NCBI GenBank assembly: GCA_021838635.1
Contig: JAKCDC010000018.1
Span: 1 to 51,796 of the forward strand
Source of the DNA: Pseudomonadota bacterium
Lineage (GTDB): Bacteria > Pseudomonadota > Gammaproteobacteria > Steroidobacterales > Steroidobacteraceae
Direction: 5' to 3'
Length of the DNA stretch: 51,796 nucleotides
Below the pieces are notes generated by a model, which saw only the letters and a list, made by a program, of their open reading frames with translations, searched no databases and was not told where the DNA came from. This document shows positions 8,159 through 17,567 of the stretch, piece by piece; position 1 is the first letter of the stretch; the number at the start of each line of letters is the position of its first letter. Both the position numbers and the translations under genes were made by a program.

Positions 8159-9768
8159 CGCAGTGGGTCTGCGAATACCAGCCTAAAAATGCTTCCGCCG
8201 CCGTGACGCGGCTCATAGAGCAGCGTCGCGCCATTGGCCTGGGCGAGTTCCCGGGCGAGGAACAGGCCGAGTCCGGTGCCCCGTCCACCGCTGAAGAACG
8301 GCTCGAAGATACGCTCGACGTGCTCAGGGAGCACCCCGGGTCCCCGATCGACGACTTCCAGATACGGGCGGGCGTTCGGGCTGCGCCGGCCACAGATCAG
8401 CTCGATCGGCCCGGTGCCATCCCCGCCACTGTAGCGCAGGGCATTCTCGCAGAGATTCCAGACGATCTGCCGCAGCTGCGCCGGGTCGAAGCGCACCTCG
8501 AGCTCTTGCCCCTCGGCGCTGAGGCGCATCCGTTCACTCGGCCACTGCATCGTCTCGCAGAACTCCCCCACGAAGCTCGTGCACCAGTCCTCGAGCGCCA
8601 GCCGTTCGGCACGGGCCGCCTCGCGCCGCGACAGGCGCAGCACACTCTCGATGATGTGGCTGACCCGCTCGGCGTGACGCTGGATGATCTCGGTCAGACG
8701 CTGCTCTTCGGGGGCCAGGTTCGGGGATTCTGCCAGCAGCTGCCCGGCATGGCTCATGGCCCCGACGGGGTTGCGGATCTCGTGTGCAATACTGGCCGAG
8801 AGCCGGCCCAGGGCGGCGAGCTTGGATTGCTGCACCTTTTCGGCGAGCAGGCTCGTGTCCTCCAGGAACACCAGCACCGGAGCCGGGTTCGCATCGCCCA
8901 ATGAGGCAAAATGCGCGCGGATCTCGCGCGAGCCGTCGGGGCTGGCGAAGGTCGGATCTTCAGCCGGGAACAGCCCGGTGCGGTCGGTGCTGTCCCGCCA
9001 CCGTGCCAGGAGCTTCAGCAGTTCGGGCGAGACGCTCTGCAGGGGCGTATCCGCCCGTGCGAGGTCCGCACCGAGTAGGCGTGCCGCCGAGCCGTTCAGC
9101 AGCCGGATGCGCTCCTGCGGATCCACGACCAGGATGCTCTCGCGCAGATGGCGCACGATGTACTCCGAGAGCTGCGCCAGGTTCGCCAGATCGATCTCCT
9201 GGCGCCGCACGGTGGCTTCGCTGGCACGCAGACGGTCGGCGAGCGGCCACGCCGACAGCGCGATGGCGAACAGGACCACCCCGAGCATCCCGGCGGTGGC
9301 GAAGCCCTCGGGCTGCGCCGTGCGCAGGCCGATGAAGAACTGAGGGATGAGCACCGCCAGCGTGGCGCCGGCGGCGATGAGCAGCGCTTCGCGGCGCTCG
9401 GCGAGCAGCGTCAGCGCCAGCACCGGCAAGGCGAGCAGGATGCCGAAACCGCTCGAGACGCCGCCGCTCGCGGCGAGGATCAGTGCAATCGCCACCGAAT
9501 CGAGCAGCGAGTTCGGCAGCGGTGGGAGGAGGGCGTCCGGGCCGCCCAGGCGCTGGCGGAGGATCAGCGCCAAGCCGGCGACGAAATACGCGACGCCGGT
9601 CGTGACGAACAGCCCCGCATGCGCCACCGGGAGGTACGGGGTTTTGGCGAACGCCAGAACCCCGAGCAGCACCGTGGGCACCAGCAGCCGGTAGACGTTC
9701 AGCCAGCCGGCGACGCGTCGGGCGAGGTCGGAAGGGACGGCGGGGCGGGTGGCGGCGCTGGCCGGCAT
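8134..9768 (-). CDS. pilS: Sensor histidine kinase PilS
   Basis: The 544-residue membrane kinase has about six hydrophobic segments in residues 25-180, the hallmark of PilS, which senses pilin in the inner membrane. A PAS-like domain follows at about 200-305. The HisKA motif is SIAHEIRNP with phospho-His329. The ATP-binding domain shows an N box (NLCENALRYS), a G1 box (DRGPGVLPE), an F box (IFEPFFSGG) and a G2 box (GTGLGLFLA). It overlaps pilR and is divergent from sucC across a 177-bp spacer. The product phosphorylates PilR at D72. The ATG start at 9768 fits the family length. Confidence 0.93.
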   Translation of the reverse strand: MPASAATRPAVPSDLARRVAGWLNVYRLLVPTVLLGVLAFAKTPYLPVAHAGLFVTTGVAYFVAGLALILRQRLGGPDALLPPLPNSLLDSVAIALILAASGGVSSGFGILLALPVLALTLLAERREALLIAAGATLAVLIPQFFIGLRTAQPEGFATAGMLGVVLFAIALSAWPLADRLRASEATVRRQEIDLANLAQLSEYIVRHLRESILVVDPQERIRLLNGSAARLLGADLARADTPLQSVSPELLKLLARWRDSTDRTGLFPAEDPTFASPDGSREIRAHFASLGDANPAPVLVFLEDTSLLAEKVQQSKLAALGRLSASIAHEIRNPVGAMSHAGQLLAESPNLAPEEQRLTEIIQRHAERVSHIIESVLRLSRREAARAERLALEDWCTSFVGEFCETMQWPSERMRLSAEGQELEVRFDPAQLRQIVWNLCENALRYSGGDGTGPIELICGRRSPNARPYLEVVDRGPGVLPEHVERIFEPFFSGGRGTGLGLFLARELAQANGATLLYEPRHGGGSIFRLVFADPLRWIGEMDA

Positions 9769-9874
9769 GGCGGTGCGGGTGGCAGAAGAGCGGGAGCCGG
9801 CGCGAACTGTAGCATCCGCGTCGCCGGCGCACCGGGATGGGCGTCGCAGCCCGGCGCCCCATTAGGTGGATTTA

Positions 9875-9904
9875 TTGGCAGTGCGGGAGGATTTTGGCGA
9901 CAAT
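9875..9904 (+). promoter_or_regulatory. Candidate sigma-70 promoter of sucCD
   Basis: TTGGCA (9875-9880) and GACAAT (9899-9904) are separated by 18 bp and lie about 40 bp before the sucC ATG. Each hexamer differs from consensus at one or two positions. It is the best promoter-like pair in the pilS-sucC divergent region. Confidence 0.5.
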
Positions 9905-9945
9905 CCGGCGTTTAACGCCTTCGGTCAGGACTGCAAGAGCGAACA

Positions 9946-11118
9946 ATGAATCTGCACGAGTATCAAGCCAAAGAGATCTTCCGGAAATACGGCATTCCCG
10001 TGCCTGCAGGCCGACCGGCCGCCACGCCCGAGGAGGCCGTTGCGGCCGCCAAGGCGCTGGGCGGCTCGATCTGGGTCGTCAAGGCACAGGTGCATGCGGG
10101 CGGACGTGGCAAGGCGGGCGGCGTGAAGCTGGCGCGCGACCTCGACGCGGTCCGCAGCGCAGCCAAAGCGATGCTCGGGACGCGTCTTGCGACCAAGCAG
10201 ACCGGTCCCGAGGGACTGCCGGTCGAGAAAGTCTACGTGGAGAGCGGTTCGGACATCGCCCGCGAGATCTACCTGTCACTCACACTGAACCGGGAGAAGG
10301 GGCGCATTGCGCTCATCGCCTCCTCGGCCGGTGGCATGGACATCGAGGAGGTCGCCGAGAAGACCCCCGAGCAGATTCTCTCGGTCACCGTGCATCCGGC
10401 GGCCGGACTGCAACCCTTCCAGACACGCCAGCTCGCCTTCGGCCTCGGCCTCACGGGCGATCAGATCAAGCAGTTCCAGCACATCGCGCTCGCGCTGTAC
10501 AAGCTGTACCTGGAGCAGGATACGAGCCTGCTCGAGATCAACCCGCTGATCGTGACGAAGTCCGGGCAGCTGATGGCGCTCGATGCGAAGTTCAACGTGG
10601 ATGTCAACGCGGTATTCCGCCACCGGGACCTCGCCGAGCTGCGCGATACGAGCCAGGAAGACCCGATGGAGCTGCGGGCCAGCGAGCACGAGCTCAACTA
10701 CGTGTCCCTCGATGGCGATATCGCCTGCATGGTCAACGGCGCGGGCCTCGCCATGGCGACGATGGATCTGATCAAGCTGCACGGCGGTGAGCCGGCCAAC
10801 TTCCTCGACGTCGGCGGCGGTGCGACCAGCGAGCGTGTGACGCACGCGTTCAAGCTCATCCTGTCGAACCCGAAGGTGCAGGCCGTGTTGGTCAACATCT
10901 TCGGCGGCATTGTCCGGTGCGACATCATCGCTGACGGCATCGTCAACGCGGTGAAGAGCGTCGGGGTCAATGTTCCGGTCGTCGTCCGACTTGAAGGGAC
11001 CAACGCCGAGAAGGCGCGCGAGGTGCTCACCGGCAGCGGTCTGAAGATCACGCCGGCCACCGATCTGACCGACGCGGCGCGCAAAGTGGTGGCGCTCGCG
11101 GCCGGCCGCGCGGTCTGA
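9946..11118 (+). CDS. sucC: Succinyl-CoA ligase (ADP-forming) subunit beta
   Basis: The 390-residue protein begins MNLHEYQAKEIFRKYGIPVP, as in other SucC proteins (E. coli 388 residues). The ATP-grasp domain includes VVKAQVHAGGRGKAGGVK, and the C-terminal CoA-ligase domain includes GGIVRCDIIADGIV. With SucD it makes succinate, CoA and ATP from succinyl-CoA in the citric acid cycle. It is followed after 36 bp by sucD. A TTGGCA/GACAAT pair lies upstream. Intact. Confidence 0.97.
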   Translation: MNLHEYQAKEIFRKYGIPVPAGRPAATPEEAVAAAKALGGSIWVVKAQVHAGGRGKAGGVKLARDLDAVRSAAKAMLGTRLATKQTGPEGLPVEKVYVESGSDIAREIYLSLTLNREKGRIALIASSAGGMDIEEVAEKTPEQILSVTVHPAAGLQPFQTRQLAFGLGLTGDQIKQFQHIALALYKLYLEQDTSLLEINPLIVTKSGQLMALDAKFNVDVNAVFRHRDLAELRDTSQEDPMELRASEHELNYVSLDGDIACMVNGAGLAMATMDLIKLHGGEPANFLDVGGGATSERVTHAFKLILSNPKVQAVLVNIFGGIVRCDIIADGIVNAVKSVGVNVPVVVRLEGTNAEKAREVLTGSGLKITPATDLTDAARKVVALAAGRAV

Positions 11119-11154
11119 TACCGCGCGCAAGCACAAGACTAAAGGTTTCGACGC

Positions 11155-12327
11155 ATGAGCATTCTGGTCAACAAACAAACCAAAGTGATCTGCCAGGGCT
11201 TCACTGGCAAGCAGGGCACGTTCCACTCCGAGCAGGCCCTCGCCTACGGCACTCGGCTCGTCGGCGGCGTGACGCCGGGCCGCGGCGGTGAGCAGCATCT
11301 CGGTCAGCCCGTGTTCAACACGGTCAAGGAAGCCGTCGAGGCGACTGGCGCGACCGCGAGCATGATCTACGTGCCGGCCGCCGGCGCAGCCGATGCGATC
11401 CTGGAAGCGGCCGATGCGGGCATCGAGCTGGCGGTGTGCATCACCGAGGGCGTGCCGGTCAACGACATGATTCGAGTCAAGGCTGCGCTCGCCGGCTCGG
11501 CCACGCGCCTGGTCGGTCCGAACTGCCCGGGCGTGATCACGCCCGATGAGTGCAAGATCGGCATCATGCCGGGCTTCATTCACAAGAAGGGCGCGGTCGG
11601 CATCGTGTCCCGGTCTGGGACGCTGACGTACGAGGCCGTCTACCAGACGACGCGCATCGGTCTTGGCCAGAGCACCTGCGTCGGCATCGGCGGGGATCCG
11701 GTGCGCGGCCTGAATTTCGTCGACGTGCTCGCACTGTTCGAGCGCGATCCGGGCACCGAGGGCATCATCCTGGTCGGTGAGATCGGCGGCAGTGACGAGG
11801 AGGCCGCGGCGCACTACATCCACCGCTTCGTCACCAAGCCGGTGGTCGCCTACATCGCGGGCGTTACCGCGCCGGCCGGCAAGCGCATGGGTCATGCCGG
11901 CGCCATCGTCGCCGGCGGCAAGGGCACGGCGGCCGACAAGTACGCGGCATTCGAGGCCGCGGGCGTGCGCACCGTGAAGTCCCCTGCCGAACTCGGCTCG
12001 GCGATGAATGACCTGCTGCGCCGCCGCCGTGCGCGCGCTGCGGCCCGCTCCGCCAAGCCGGTGAGCCGGCCGGGGCCGAAGTCCGCGGCTCAGCCGGCGG
12101 CCAAGACCCTCGAGCGCCCCGCGGCCAAGAAGCCGGTCAAGGCGGCGCCGCGCAAGCCCGCCAAGAAGGTGGCGAAGGCGCCCGTGAAGCAGGCGGCGAA
12201 GAAGGCGGCCAAAAAGGCGGTGAAGAAGGCCGCCAAGACGCTCTCGAAGCCCGCTTCGCGTGCGGTCCGCAAAGGCGCGTCCAAGACGCGCGCCTCGGCG
12301 GTCCGCGGCAAGGCCCGGCAGCGCTAA
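11155..12327 (+). CDS. sucD: Succinyl-CoA ligase subunit alpha with a 100-residue Lys/Ala/Pro-rich tail
   Basis: Residues 1-290 are a standard SucD: a CoA-binding Rossmann fold ([10 protein letters not shown]), [10 protein letters not shown], and the phospho-acceptor His247 in [14 protein letters not shown]. coli SucD is about 289 residues, and this protein continues to 390. The extra part, from about 291, is almost only Lys, Ala, Arg and Pro with [19 protein letters not shown] repeats, resembling histone H1 or AlgP tails. The tail keeps the codon bias of the gene and has no stop or frameshift. It could bind nucleic acid or polyphosphate or be a localisation tail; its role is unknown. It lies between sucC and nadE on the same strand. 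Confidence 0.95.
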   Translation: MSILVNKQTKVICQGFTGKQGTFHSEQALAYGTRLVGGVTPGRGGEQHLGQPVFNTVKEAVEATGATASMIYVPAAGAADAILEAADAGIELAVCITEGVPVNDMIRVKAALAGSATRLVGPNCPGVITPDECKIGIMPGFIHKKGAVGIVSRSGTLTYEAVYQTTRIGLGQSTCVGIGGDPVRGLNFVDVLALFERDPGTEGIILVGEIGGSDEEAAAHYIHRFVTKPVVAYIAGVTAPAGKRMGHAGAIVAGGKGTAADKYAAFEAAGVRTVKSPAELGSAMNDLLRRRRARAAARSAKPVSRPGPKSAAQPAAKTLERPAAKKPVKAAPRKPAKKVAKAPVKQAAKKAAKKAVKKAAKTLSKPASRAVRKGASKTRASAVRGKARQR

Positions 12328-12349
12328 TCGGCTCGCTGAAGGGAGGCTC

Positions 12350-13975
12350 ATGAGTGAGTCTCTGCGCGTTGCCCTGGCGCAGCTCGACCTTCTGGTCGGT
12401 GACGTCCAGGGCAACCTGACACGTATCGTGCGCGCCGCCCGGTCCGCTCAGAGTGAGCACCGGGCGGATCTCACCCTGTTCCCCGAACTGGCGCTCTCCG
12501 GCTATCCCCCGGAGGATCTGCTGTTTCATCGCGGGTTCCGCGTTCAGACGGACCGGGCGCTTCAGCAGCTGCGCCAGGAAGTGCCGCAGGGACACCTCGT
12601 GGTGGGCTTCCCCGAGTACGCCGATGCGCGCATCGCCAATGCCGCTGCGGTGATCAGCGACGGGCAGATCGCCGCCGTCTACCGCAAGTTCGAGCTGCCG
12701 AACTACAAGGTCTTCGACGAGAAGCGCTATTTCCACTCCGGCGGCGAGCCGACGGTGCTCACGATCAAGGGGTTCCGGGTCGCGGTGCTGATCTGTGAGG
12801 ACATCTGGGTGAGCGAGCCGGCGCGCCGCGCCCGGCTCGCGCACGCCGAGCTGCTCGTGGTCATCAATGCCTCGCCCTACGAGCGCGCCAAACAGAATGA
12901 GCGCGAAATGGTGGCCCGCGCCCGCGTGCGCGACGTCGGGCTGCCGATGGTTTACGTCAACACCGTCGGCGGACAGGACGAGCTCGTCTTCGACGGCAAC
13001 TCGTTCGTGATGGACGCCAGCGGCACCGTGGTCATGCGCGCACCGCCGTTCGAGACTGGCGTGTTCTGCGCCGAGTTCGTGCGCGAGTCGGGCGCCGTGG
13101 TGCCGCGGCCGGGTGTGATCGAACCGGAACTGAGCGAGGAGGCGAGCGTCTACGATGCTCTGGTACTCGGGGTGCGTGACTACGTCAACAAGCATGGCTT
13201 CCCCGGCGTCGTCATGGGGCTCTCGGGCGGGATCGATTCGGCGCTGACGCTGGCGATCGCGGTCGATGCGCTCGGCGCGGACCGGGTGCATGCGGTGATG
13301 ATGCCCTCGCGCTACACCGCGTCGATGAGTCTGGAGGACGCGGCCGAGGAGGCGCGGCTGCTCGGTGTGAAATACAGCGTGCTGTCGATCGAAGGCATGT
13401 TCAATGCCACGCTCGCGACGCTGACCGAGGAGTTCAAGGGACTGCCGCCGGATACCGCCGAGGAGAATATCCAGTCGCGCTGCCGCATGCTGCTGCTGAT
13501 GGGGCTGTCGAACAAGACCGGACGGATGTTGCTCACCACCGGCAACAAGAGCGAGATGGCAGTCGGCTACGCGACGCTCTATGGGGATATGGCGGGGGGA
13601 TTCGCCCCGATCAAGGACTGCAGCAAGCTGCTGGTGTATCGGCTGGCCGCGTACCGCAACAGTATCCGCGCCGTGATCCCGCAGCGAGTGATCAATCGCC
13701 CCCCGTCGGCGGAGCTGCGCGCCGAGCAGAAGGACTCCGACAGCCTGCCGCCCTACGAAGTGCTCGACCCGATCCTCGCGGCCTTCATCGAGGAGGATCT
13801 CTCGGTCGATGAGATCGAGGCGCGCGGCTTTGATCGGGCCACCGTCGGGCGGGTGCTCGATCTGGTCAAGCGCAACGAGTACAAGCGCCGTCAGGCGCCC
13901 CCGGGCGTGCGCGTCAGCCGCCGGGCGTTCGGGCGCGATTGGCGCTATCCGATCACCAACGGCTATCGGCGCTGA
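12350..13975 (+). CDS. nadE: Glutamine-dependent NAD+ synthetase
   Basis: The 541-residue two-domain enzyme has an N-terminal nitrilase-type glutaminase with Glu46 (LFPELALSGYPP), Lys113 (YRKFELPNY) and Cys149 (VLICEDIW). The C-terminal ATP-pyrophosphatase carries the P-loop SGGIDS at 292-297. It amidates deamido-NAD+, using ammonia channelled from glutamine. The ATG at 12350 is preceded by AAGGGAGG and gives an N-terminus that matches the family, so the 30 Arg/Ala-rich residues open upstream in this frame are not part of it. It lies 22 bp after sucD and may be co-transcribed with sucCD. Confidence 0.95.
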   Translation: MSESLRVALAQLDLLVGDVQGNLTRIVRAARSAQSEHRADLTLFPELALSGYPPEDLLFHRGFRVQTDRALQQLRQEVPQGHLVVGFPEYADARIANAAAVISDGQIAAVYRKFELPNYKVFDEKRYFHSGGEPTVLTIKGFRVAVLICEDIWVSEPARRARLAHAELLVVINASPYERAKQNEREMVARARVRDVGLPMVYVNTVGGQDELVFDGNSFVMDASGTVVMRAPPFETGVFCAEFVRESGAVVPRPGVIEPELSEEASVYDALVLGVRDYVNKHGFPGVVMGLSGGIDSALTLAIAVDALGADRVHAVMMPSRYTASMSLEDAAEEARLLGVKYSVLSIEGMFNATLATLTEEFKGLPPDTAEENIQSRCRMLLLMGLSNKTGRMLLTTGNKSEMAVGYATLYGDMAGGFAPIKDCSKLLVYRLAAYRNSIRAVIPQRVINRPPSAELRAEQKDSDSLPPYEVLDPILAAFIEEDLSVDEIEARGFDRATVGRVLDLVKRNEYKRRQAPPGVRVSRRAFGRDWRYPITNGYRR

Positions 13976-14214
13976 GGGTCGCTCGGGGAGGTGAAGCTCC
14001 CGGGGCAGCACCATCCGTTCGCATCCGGCACGACGTGCCGTCCCTCAGCATTGCGAATGCGGGAGACCCTGCATGCGCGGCGACGCGAGCCGGGAGTCGC
14101 GTGACGCGGCGCCGCGGGTCCGCCGCTCCGGAGGCGCTCGCCGCCGGTGAGCGCTGCGGGTCGCAAGTTGTCCGTCGGACCCGGGCCGTGGGGGGCGATG
14201 ACGAACTTGCGGGA

Positions 14215-15549
14215 TCACTGCGCCGCATCGGCCCCCGGAGGATGCGGCGATGCGGGCGCGCACAGCGAGGCGGCAAAATACAGCGGTACGAATCGCAGTC
14301 TCGATTCCGGCCGCCAACCGTAGGGTCCGCTGTAGAGCACGGCCCCTTCAGGACATTGGGGGTAGGTGGCGAGCAGCGTATTGAGGCGGCGCAACGAGCC
14401 GCTCGTGCCCGACTTCACTTCGATGGGGCAGGCGCGACCGTCGCACTGGATCACATAGTCCACCTCCATGGGCCTGCCCCCGTCCTCGCGCGCCCAGTAG
14501 TAGAGTTCCCGATTTTGAGTGGCCAAGAGTTCCTGCGCGGCAAACTGCTCGGCTAACTTGCCCCGGTAGATGGCCAACAGGTCATCGTGGCGCAGCTCGA
14601 CCTCGACCGGAAGGTGCGCCAGCCGCTGCATCAGGCCGATATCGATCAGCGACGCCTTGAACCGCTTGCTGTTCATGCGGGCCCCGAACGGCAGCGTGGG
14701 CGTTTTCACCGCAGGGATCTTGTGCAACACCTCTGCCCTGCACAGCAGATCGAAGGCCTTGTGGATCGTCGGATTGGAAAAGCCCTGTGCGAGCCGCGAA
14801 TACTTGATCTGCTCGCCCACACCAGCCGCACAGCCATCAAGCACTTGATTGATGCAGTCCTGGTCGGCGCGCGGGGCGTACTGGGCGAAGTCCTGCCGGT
14901 AGGCTTGCAGAATCTCTGTTTGCACCTGGAACGCCTCGAGCATCGAGCCTTCGAGGTGGGCGCGCACCGCCTCGGGCATGCCACCGACGAAGAAATACCG
15001 CTTCAGCTCGGTGAGCAGCGCTTGGTGAGTGACATCGCCGAGCGCTCGGGGAGGACCGCGGCGAATGCCGTACAGTGGCTCATTCCCGCTCGCACGCACG
15101 AACTCCGCGAAGCTGAGCGGATACATGTTCAGAAATTGCACGCGGCCGACCGGAAAGGATATCTCCGCGAGCGCAAATTCCAGCAGCGAGCCCGCGGCAA
15201 TCACGTGAAGATCTGGGACGCCTTCGTAGAAATAGCGCAAGGCCATAAGCGCGCGGGGACAGGCCTGAATCTCGTCCAGGAACAGGAGGGTCTGCCCGGG
15301 TACGATGCGTTCCCCGGCTGCCACTTCCAATTCGGACAGCACTGCCTTGCTGTCGAGGTTCCCGCCAAAGATGCGGTGCAGGTCGCGACGCTTCTCGAGG
15401 TTGATCTTGACCGTGGTCTTGAAATCGGCGCGGCCGAACTGCTCGAGGGACCAGGTCTTGCCGACCTGCCGCTCCCCTCGGATAATCAATGGCTTACGTC
15501 TATCCGAGGTCCTCCATCGCCGTAGTTGGGCGTCAATCAGGCGCTGCAT
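14215..15549 (-). CDS. AAA+-like ATPase with C-terminal DUF4143/nuclease-like domain (second copy)
   Basis: The 444-residue protein has Walker A GERQVGKT at 25-32, Walker B LLFLDEIQ at about 88-95 and the sensor-like VIAAGSLLEFAL. The C-terminal part contains MEVDYVIQ and PIEVKSGTSGSLRRL, the restriction-nuclease-like core seen in DUF4143 ATPases. The domain order matches the ATPases at 5283-6503 and 47253-48404, but the sequence is clearly of a different subgroup, with a longer FAEFVRASG-type lid. ATG start at 15549 without a clear ribosome site. It begins 17 bp after the end of a decayed operon on the same strand. Function unknown. Confidence 0.85.
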   Translation of the reverse strand: MQRLIDAQLRRWRTSDRRKPLIIRGERQVGKTWSLEQFGRADFKTTVKINLEKRRDLHRIFGGNLDSKAVLSELEVAAGERIVPGQTLLFLDEIQACPRALMALRYFYEGVPDLHVIAAGSLLEFALAEISFPVGRVQFLNMYPLSFAEFVRASGNEPLYGIRRGPPRALGDVTHQALLTELKRYFFVGGMPEAVRAHLEGSMLEAFQVQTEILQAYRQDFAQYAPRADQDCINQVLDGCAAGVGEQIKYSRLAQGFSNPTIHKAFDLLCRAEVLHKIPAVKTPTLPFGARMNSKRFKASLIDIGLMQRLAHLPVEVELRHDDLLAIYRGKLAEQFAAQELLATQNRELYYWAREDGGRPMEVDYVIQCDGRACPIEVKSGTSGSLRRLNTLLATYPQCPEGAVLYSGPYGWRPESRLRFVPLYFAASLCAPASPHPPGADAAQ

Positions 15550-15566
15550 GGGCGCTCAAAATTTAA

Positions 15567-16022
15567 TCATAAGACGCTTTTTTGGAGACTGCGCATCGAT
15601 CGGAACAGGTCTAGCGTTTCGTCATCGACACGTGACACGAGGGTCGAGGGCGCCGGCGGCGGTACGGAGGGCGTGACTCGCGCCGCGCTTACCGCGGTGT
15701 CAGGACGGCTTTCCGGTCCTGCATTTCCATGATTCCAGAACGATCCCTCCCACCCCGCAATGCATCCCTCATCGTGACCGCAGGGGCAGAACCAGAGGAC
15801 GTCGGTGTTGTCGACGTCGACGAAGATCGTGATCTGCGCACCGCAGGGCTTTCGTCCCGGCCGGCGCTGGCAGCGCAGTGTCGTCGGATCTTAGAGTTGG
15901 GTGGCCTGGGAGACGATCTGCGTTCAGGAGTCGAAGAGCCGCTGCGCCTGCGGCGAAAGCGGCGCCACCTTGCTGTCCGGCAGCAGGACAGGCCCCAGAT
16001 CGATGCTCCAGGAGCTGATCAT
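15567..16022 (-). pseudogene. Pseudogene with Cys-rich WFCPCG motif, two in-frame nonsense codons
   Basis: One reverse frame reads from ATG at 16022 (MISSWSIDLGPVLLPDSK) to a stop at 15567-15569, but is interrupted by TGA at 15924-15926 and TAA at 15891-15893. Family-like text continues across both stops: LSPQAQRLFD before, QIVSQATQ between, and CQRRPGRKPC, then VDNTDVLWFCPCGHDEG and GWEGSFW after. I recall a family of small proteins with a CRRRPGRRPC stretch, a W-x-CP-x-CG motif and a following GWQGT, so the two stops look like mutations in one former gene. The start shares ATGA with the stop of the SEC-C fragment upstream. Selenocysteine is unlikely because one of the two stops is TAA. Confidence 0.7.
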
Positions 16023-16201
16023 GCCCATCGCAGTGAACGGAACCGTCCCCGCAAATCCGATCCTGCGCAGTACCGTTTGTATTTCTTGCCGCTGTCGCTG
16101 TCGCTGCCGCAAGGGCACGGGTCATTGCGGCCGACGTTGGGGCTCTCGCGTTCACAGGGCTCAGACCGCGGCTTTCGGACGGCCGTCGACGCTCCTGTCG
16201 G
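16019..16201 (-). pseudogene. SEC-C zinc-motif gene remnant, 5' truncated
   Basis: The reverse frame ending at the TGA 16019-16021 reads VGRNDPCPCGS, then DSDS, then GKKYKRYC. This is the SEC-C metal-binding motif found at the end of SecA and in many small proteins, whose usual form is GRNDPCPCGSGKKYKKCC. Here it has a four-residue DSDS insertion and Tyr in place of the penultimate Cys. A TAG closes the frame upstream near 16202 and no start codon lies between, so this is the 3' end of a lost gene. Its stop overlaps the start of the next decayed gene as ATGA, which shows the two were an operon. Confidence 0.7.
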
Positions 16202-16440
16202 GGCCTACCGGTCAGAATTGAAACACCGCTCCCTCCGCGTCGCGCCCGCGAGCACGTGCCGCAGGTTCCCGTCAGAGTTCTTCGCGGTGAGCGCGTTCTT
16301 CGGCTCGTCGTTGACTCATCGCGTCCACCGCAAGAATTGGTCTGGTTCCTTTCCGCCCACCCGATGCGCTAGTCTGCCGCCCTACGGACAGGCGACCCGG
16401 TAAGAAAAACTCAAGACGCGGCGTGCAGGCGGGGACTCCT

Positions 16441-17457
16441 ATGCGCAATACTTGCCGGACAGGGTGTGTCATCGTGCTGGCCGCGCTCGGCGCGGGCGCT
16501 GCCATGGCCTCGGCACGCTGCACCATCGAGCGCTTTCCGGCCCTGCGGATTACCTTCGTGCACGGGCAGCCCACCACGACGGCGCTGATCAATGGCCGCA
16601 AGGCGCTCTTCACCATCGACAGCGGTGATTATTACAACATGATTTGGCCGGCGGCCGCCCGGCGCTACGGATTGCCGCTCAGCGCGGGCTCGCAGGCGTA
16701 CGACACGCCGGTCAGGGGTGCCGGTGGCGGTGTGGAGGTGGAGCAGCAAACCATCGTGCGGACCTTTACTCTCCTCAATGTGCCGCTGCATGACGTGTAT
16801 TTCACCGTGGCGTACCGCGGCGGTCACGGCAAGGTCGCCGGCCTCCTCGGAGAGAATGTTTTGCGTCTGGCCGATGACGAATTCGATTTTCCGCGCCACA
16901 CGCTGCGGTTTATCGAGGCCAAGGGCTGCGTGGGCGATCAGCTGGTCTATTGGGCCCACGGTCAGGCGATCTCCAGTGTCAAATTGCAGCACGACGGGCG
17001 ACATTTCGGGCAACTGATCGGAGACGTCCACGTCAATGGTCAGCGGGTGCGTGCGAGTTTCGACACCGGCGCGCCGATCACCGTTCTGTCCCTGCGCGCG
17101 GCGCGTCGGGCGGGCGTGACGCCGAATTCCCCGGGTGTCGTGCCGAACGGGATGGTCGAGGGCATCGGCGGGACGCGCATCATGACCTGGATCGCACCGA
17201 TCAATCAGGTGCAGATCGGCAGTGAGACCATCGAGCATACGCGGATGTTGATCGGTCGAATCGTTGCCGCTCACAGCGGCAACGGCATGCTCATTGGATC
17301 GGATTTCTTCCGCGCGCACCGTGTGTATGTGGCGCACCGCCAGGCACGGCTGTATTTCACCTACACGGGCGGGCGCGTGTTCGCCTTCGCGCACCACCGG
17401 GCGTCGGCGAGCGCGAAGGCGCTCCCGCCCAAAGAGCCCGCCGCGGCGCACCGTTGA
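16441..17457 (+). CDS. Secreted retropepsin-like aspartic protease family protein
   Basis: The 338-residue protein starts with a signal peptide (MRNTCRTGCVIVLAALGAG, then Ala-rich). Two aspartyl-protease-like half domains follow. The first has FTIDSGDYYNM (Asp-Ser-Gly) near residues 55-65. The second has ASFDTGAPITVLS (Asp-Thr-Gly) near 205-217, with IGSDFFRAHRVYVAHRQ near the end. Single-chain bacterial proteins with two retropepsin-like folds are usually periplasmic or outer-membrane attached and poorly characterised. ATG at 16441 preceded by GGGGA; an in-frame GTG at 16423 is a weaker alternative. No operon partner. Confidence 0.8.
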   Translation: MRNTCRTGCVIVLAALGAGAAMASARCTIERFPALRITFVHGQPTTTALINGRKALFTIDSGDYYNMIWPAAARRYGLPLSAGSQAYDTPVRGAGGGVEVEQQTIVRTFTLLNVPLHDVYFTVAYRGGHGKVAGLLGENVLRLADDEFDFPRHTLRFIEAKGCVGDQLVYWAHGQAISSVKLQHDGRHFGQLIGDVHVNGQRVRASFDTGAPITVLSLRAARRAGVTPNSPGVVPNGMVEGIGGTRIMTWIAPINQVQIGSETIEHTRMLIGRIVAAHSGNGMLIGSDFFRAHRVYVAHRQARLYFTYTGGRVFAFAHHRASASAKALPPKEPAAAHR

Positions 17458-17567
17458 GCGGCGCACGTCGGGGACTGCGCCGACACCGCGACGAAGAGGT
17501 TCCCGAACCGACGGCTACCCGGCACGCGCTTCGCGCGGAGAGTGTGTGTGCGCGCCAGACCGGATCG

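Noticed and set aside
12260..12349. Thirty extra residues at the start of the NAD synthetase frame
   Set aside because: They overlap the sucD 3' end, are Arg/Ala-rich and precede a strong ribosome site and the canonical start at 12350.
15924..15926. In-frame TGA as a selenocysteine codon
   Set aside because: A TAA follows 30 bases later in the same frame, so decay is simpler; no SECIS-like hairpin is evident.
15729..16403. A 224-codon plus-strand frame
   Set aside because: It is the antisense of the SEC-C and WFCPCG remnants, whose conserved motifs lie on the minus strand.
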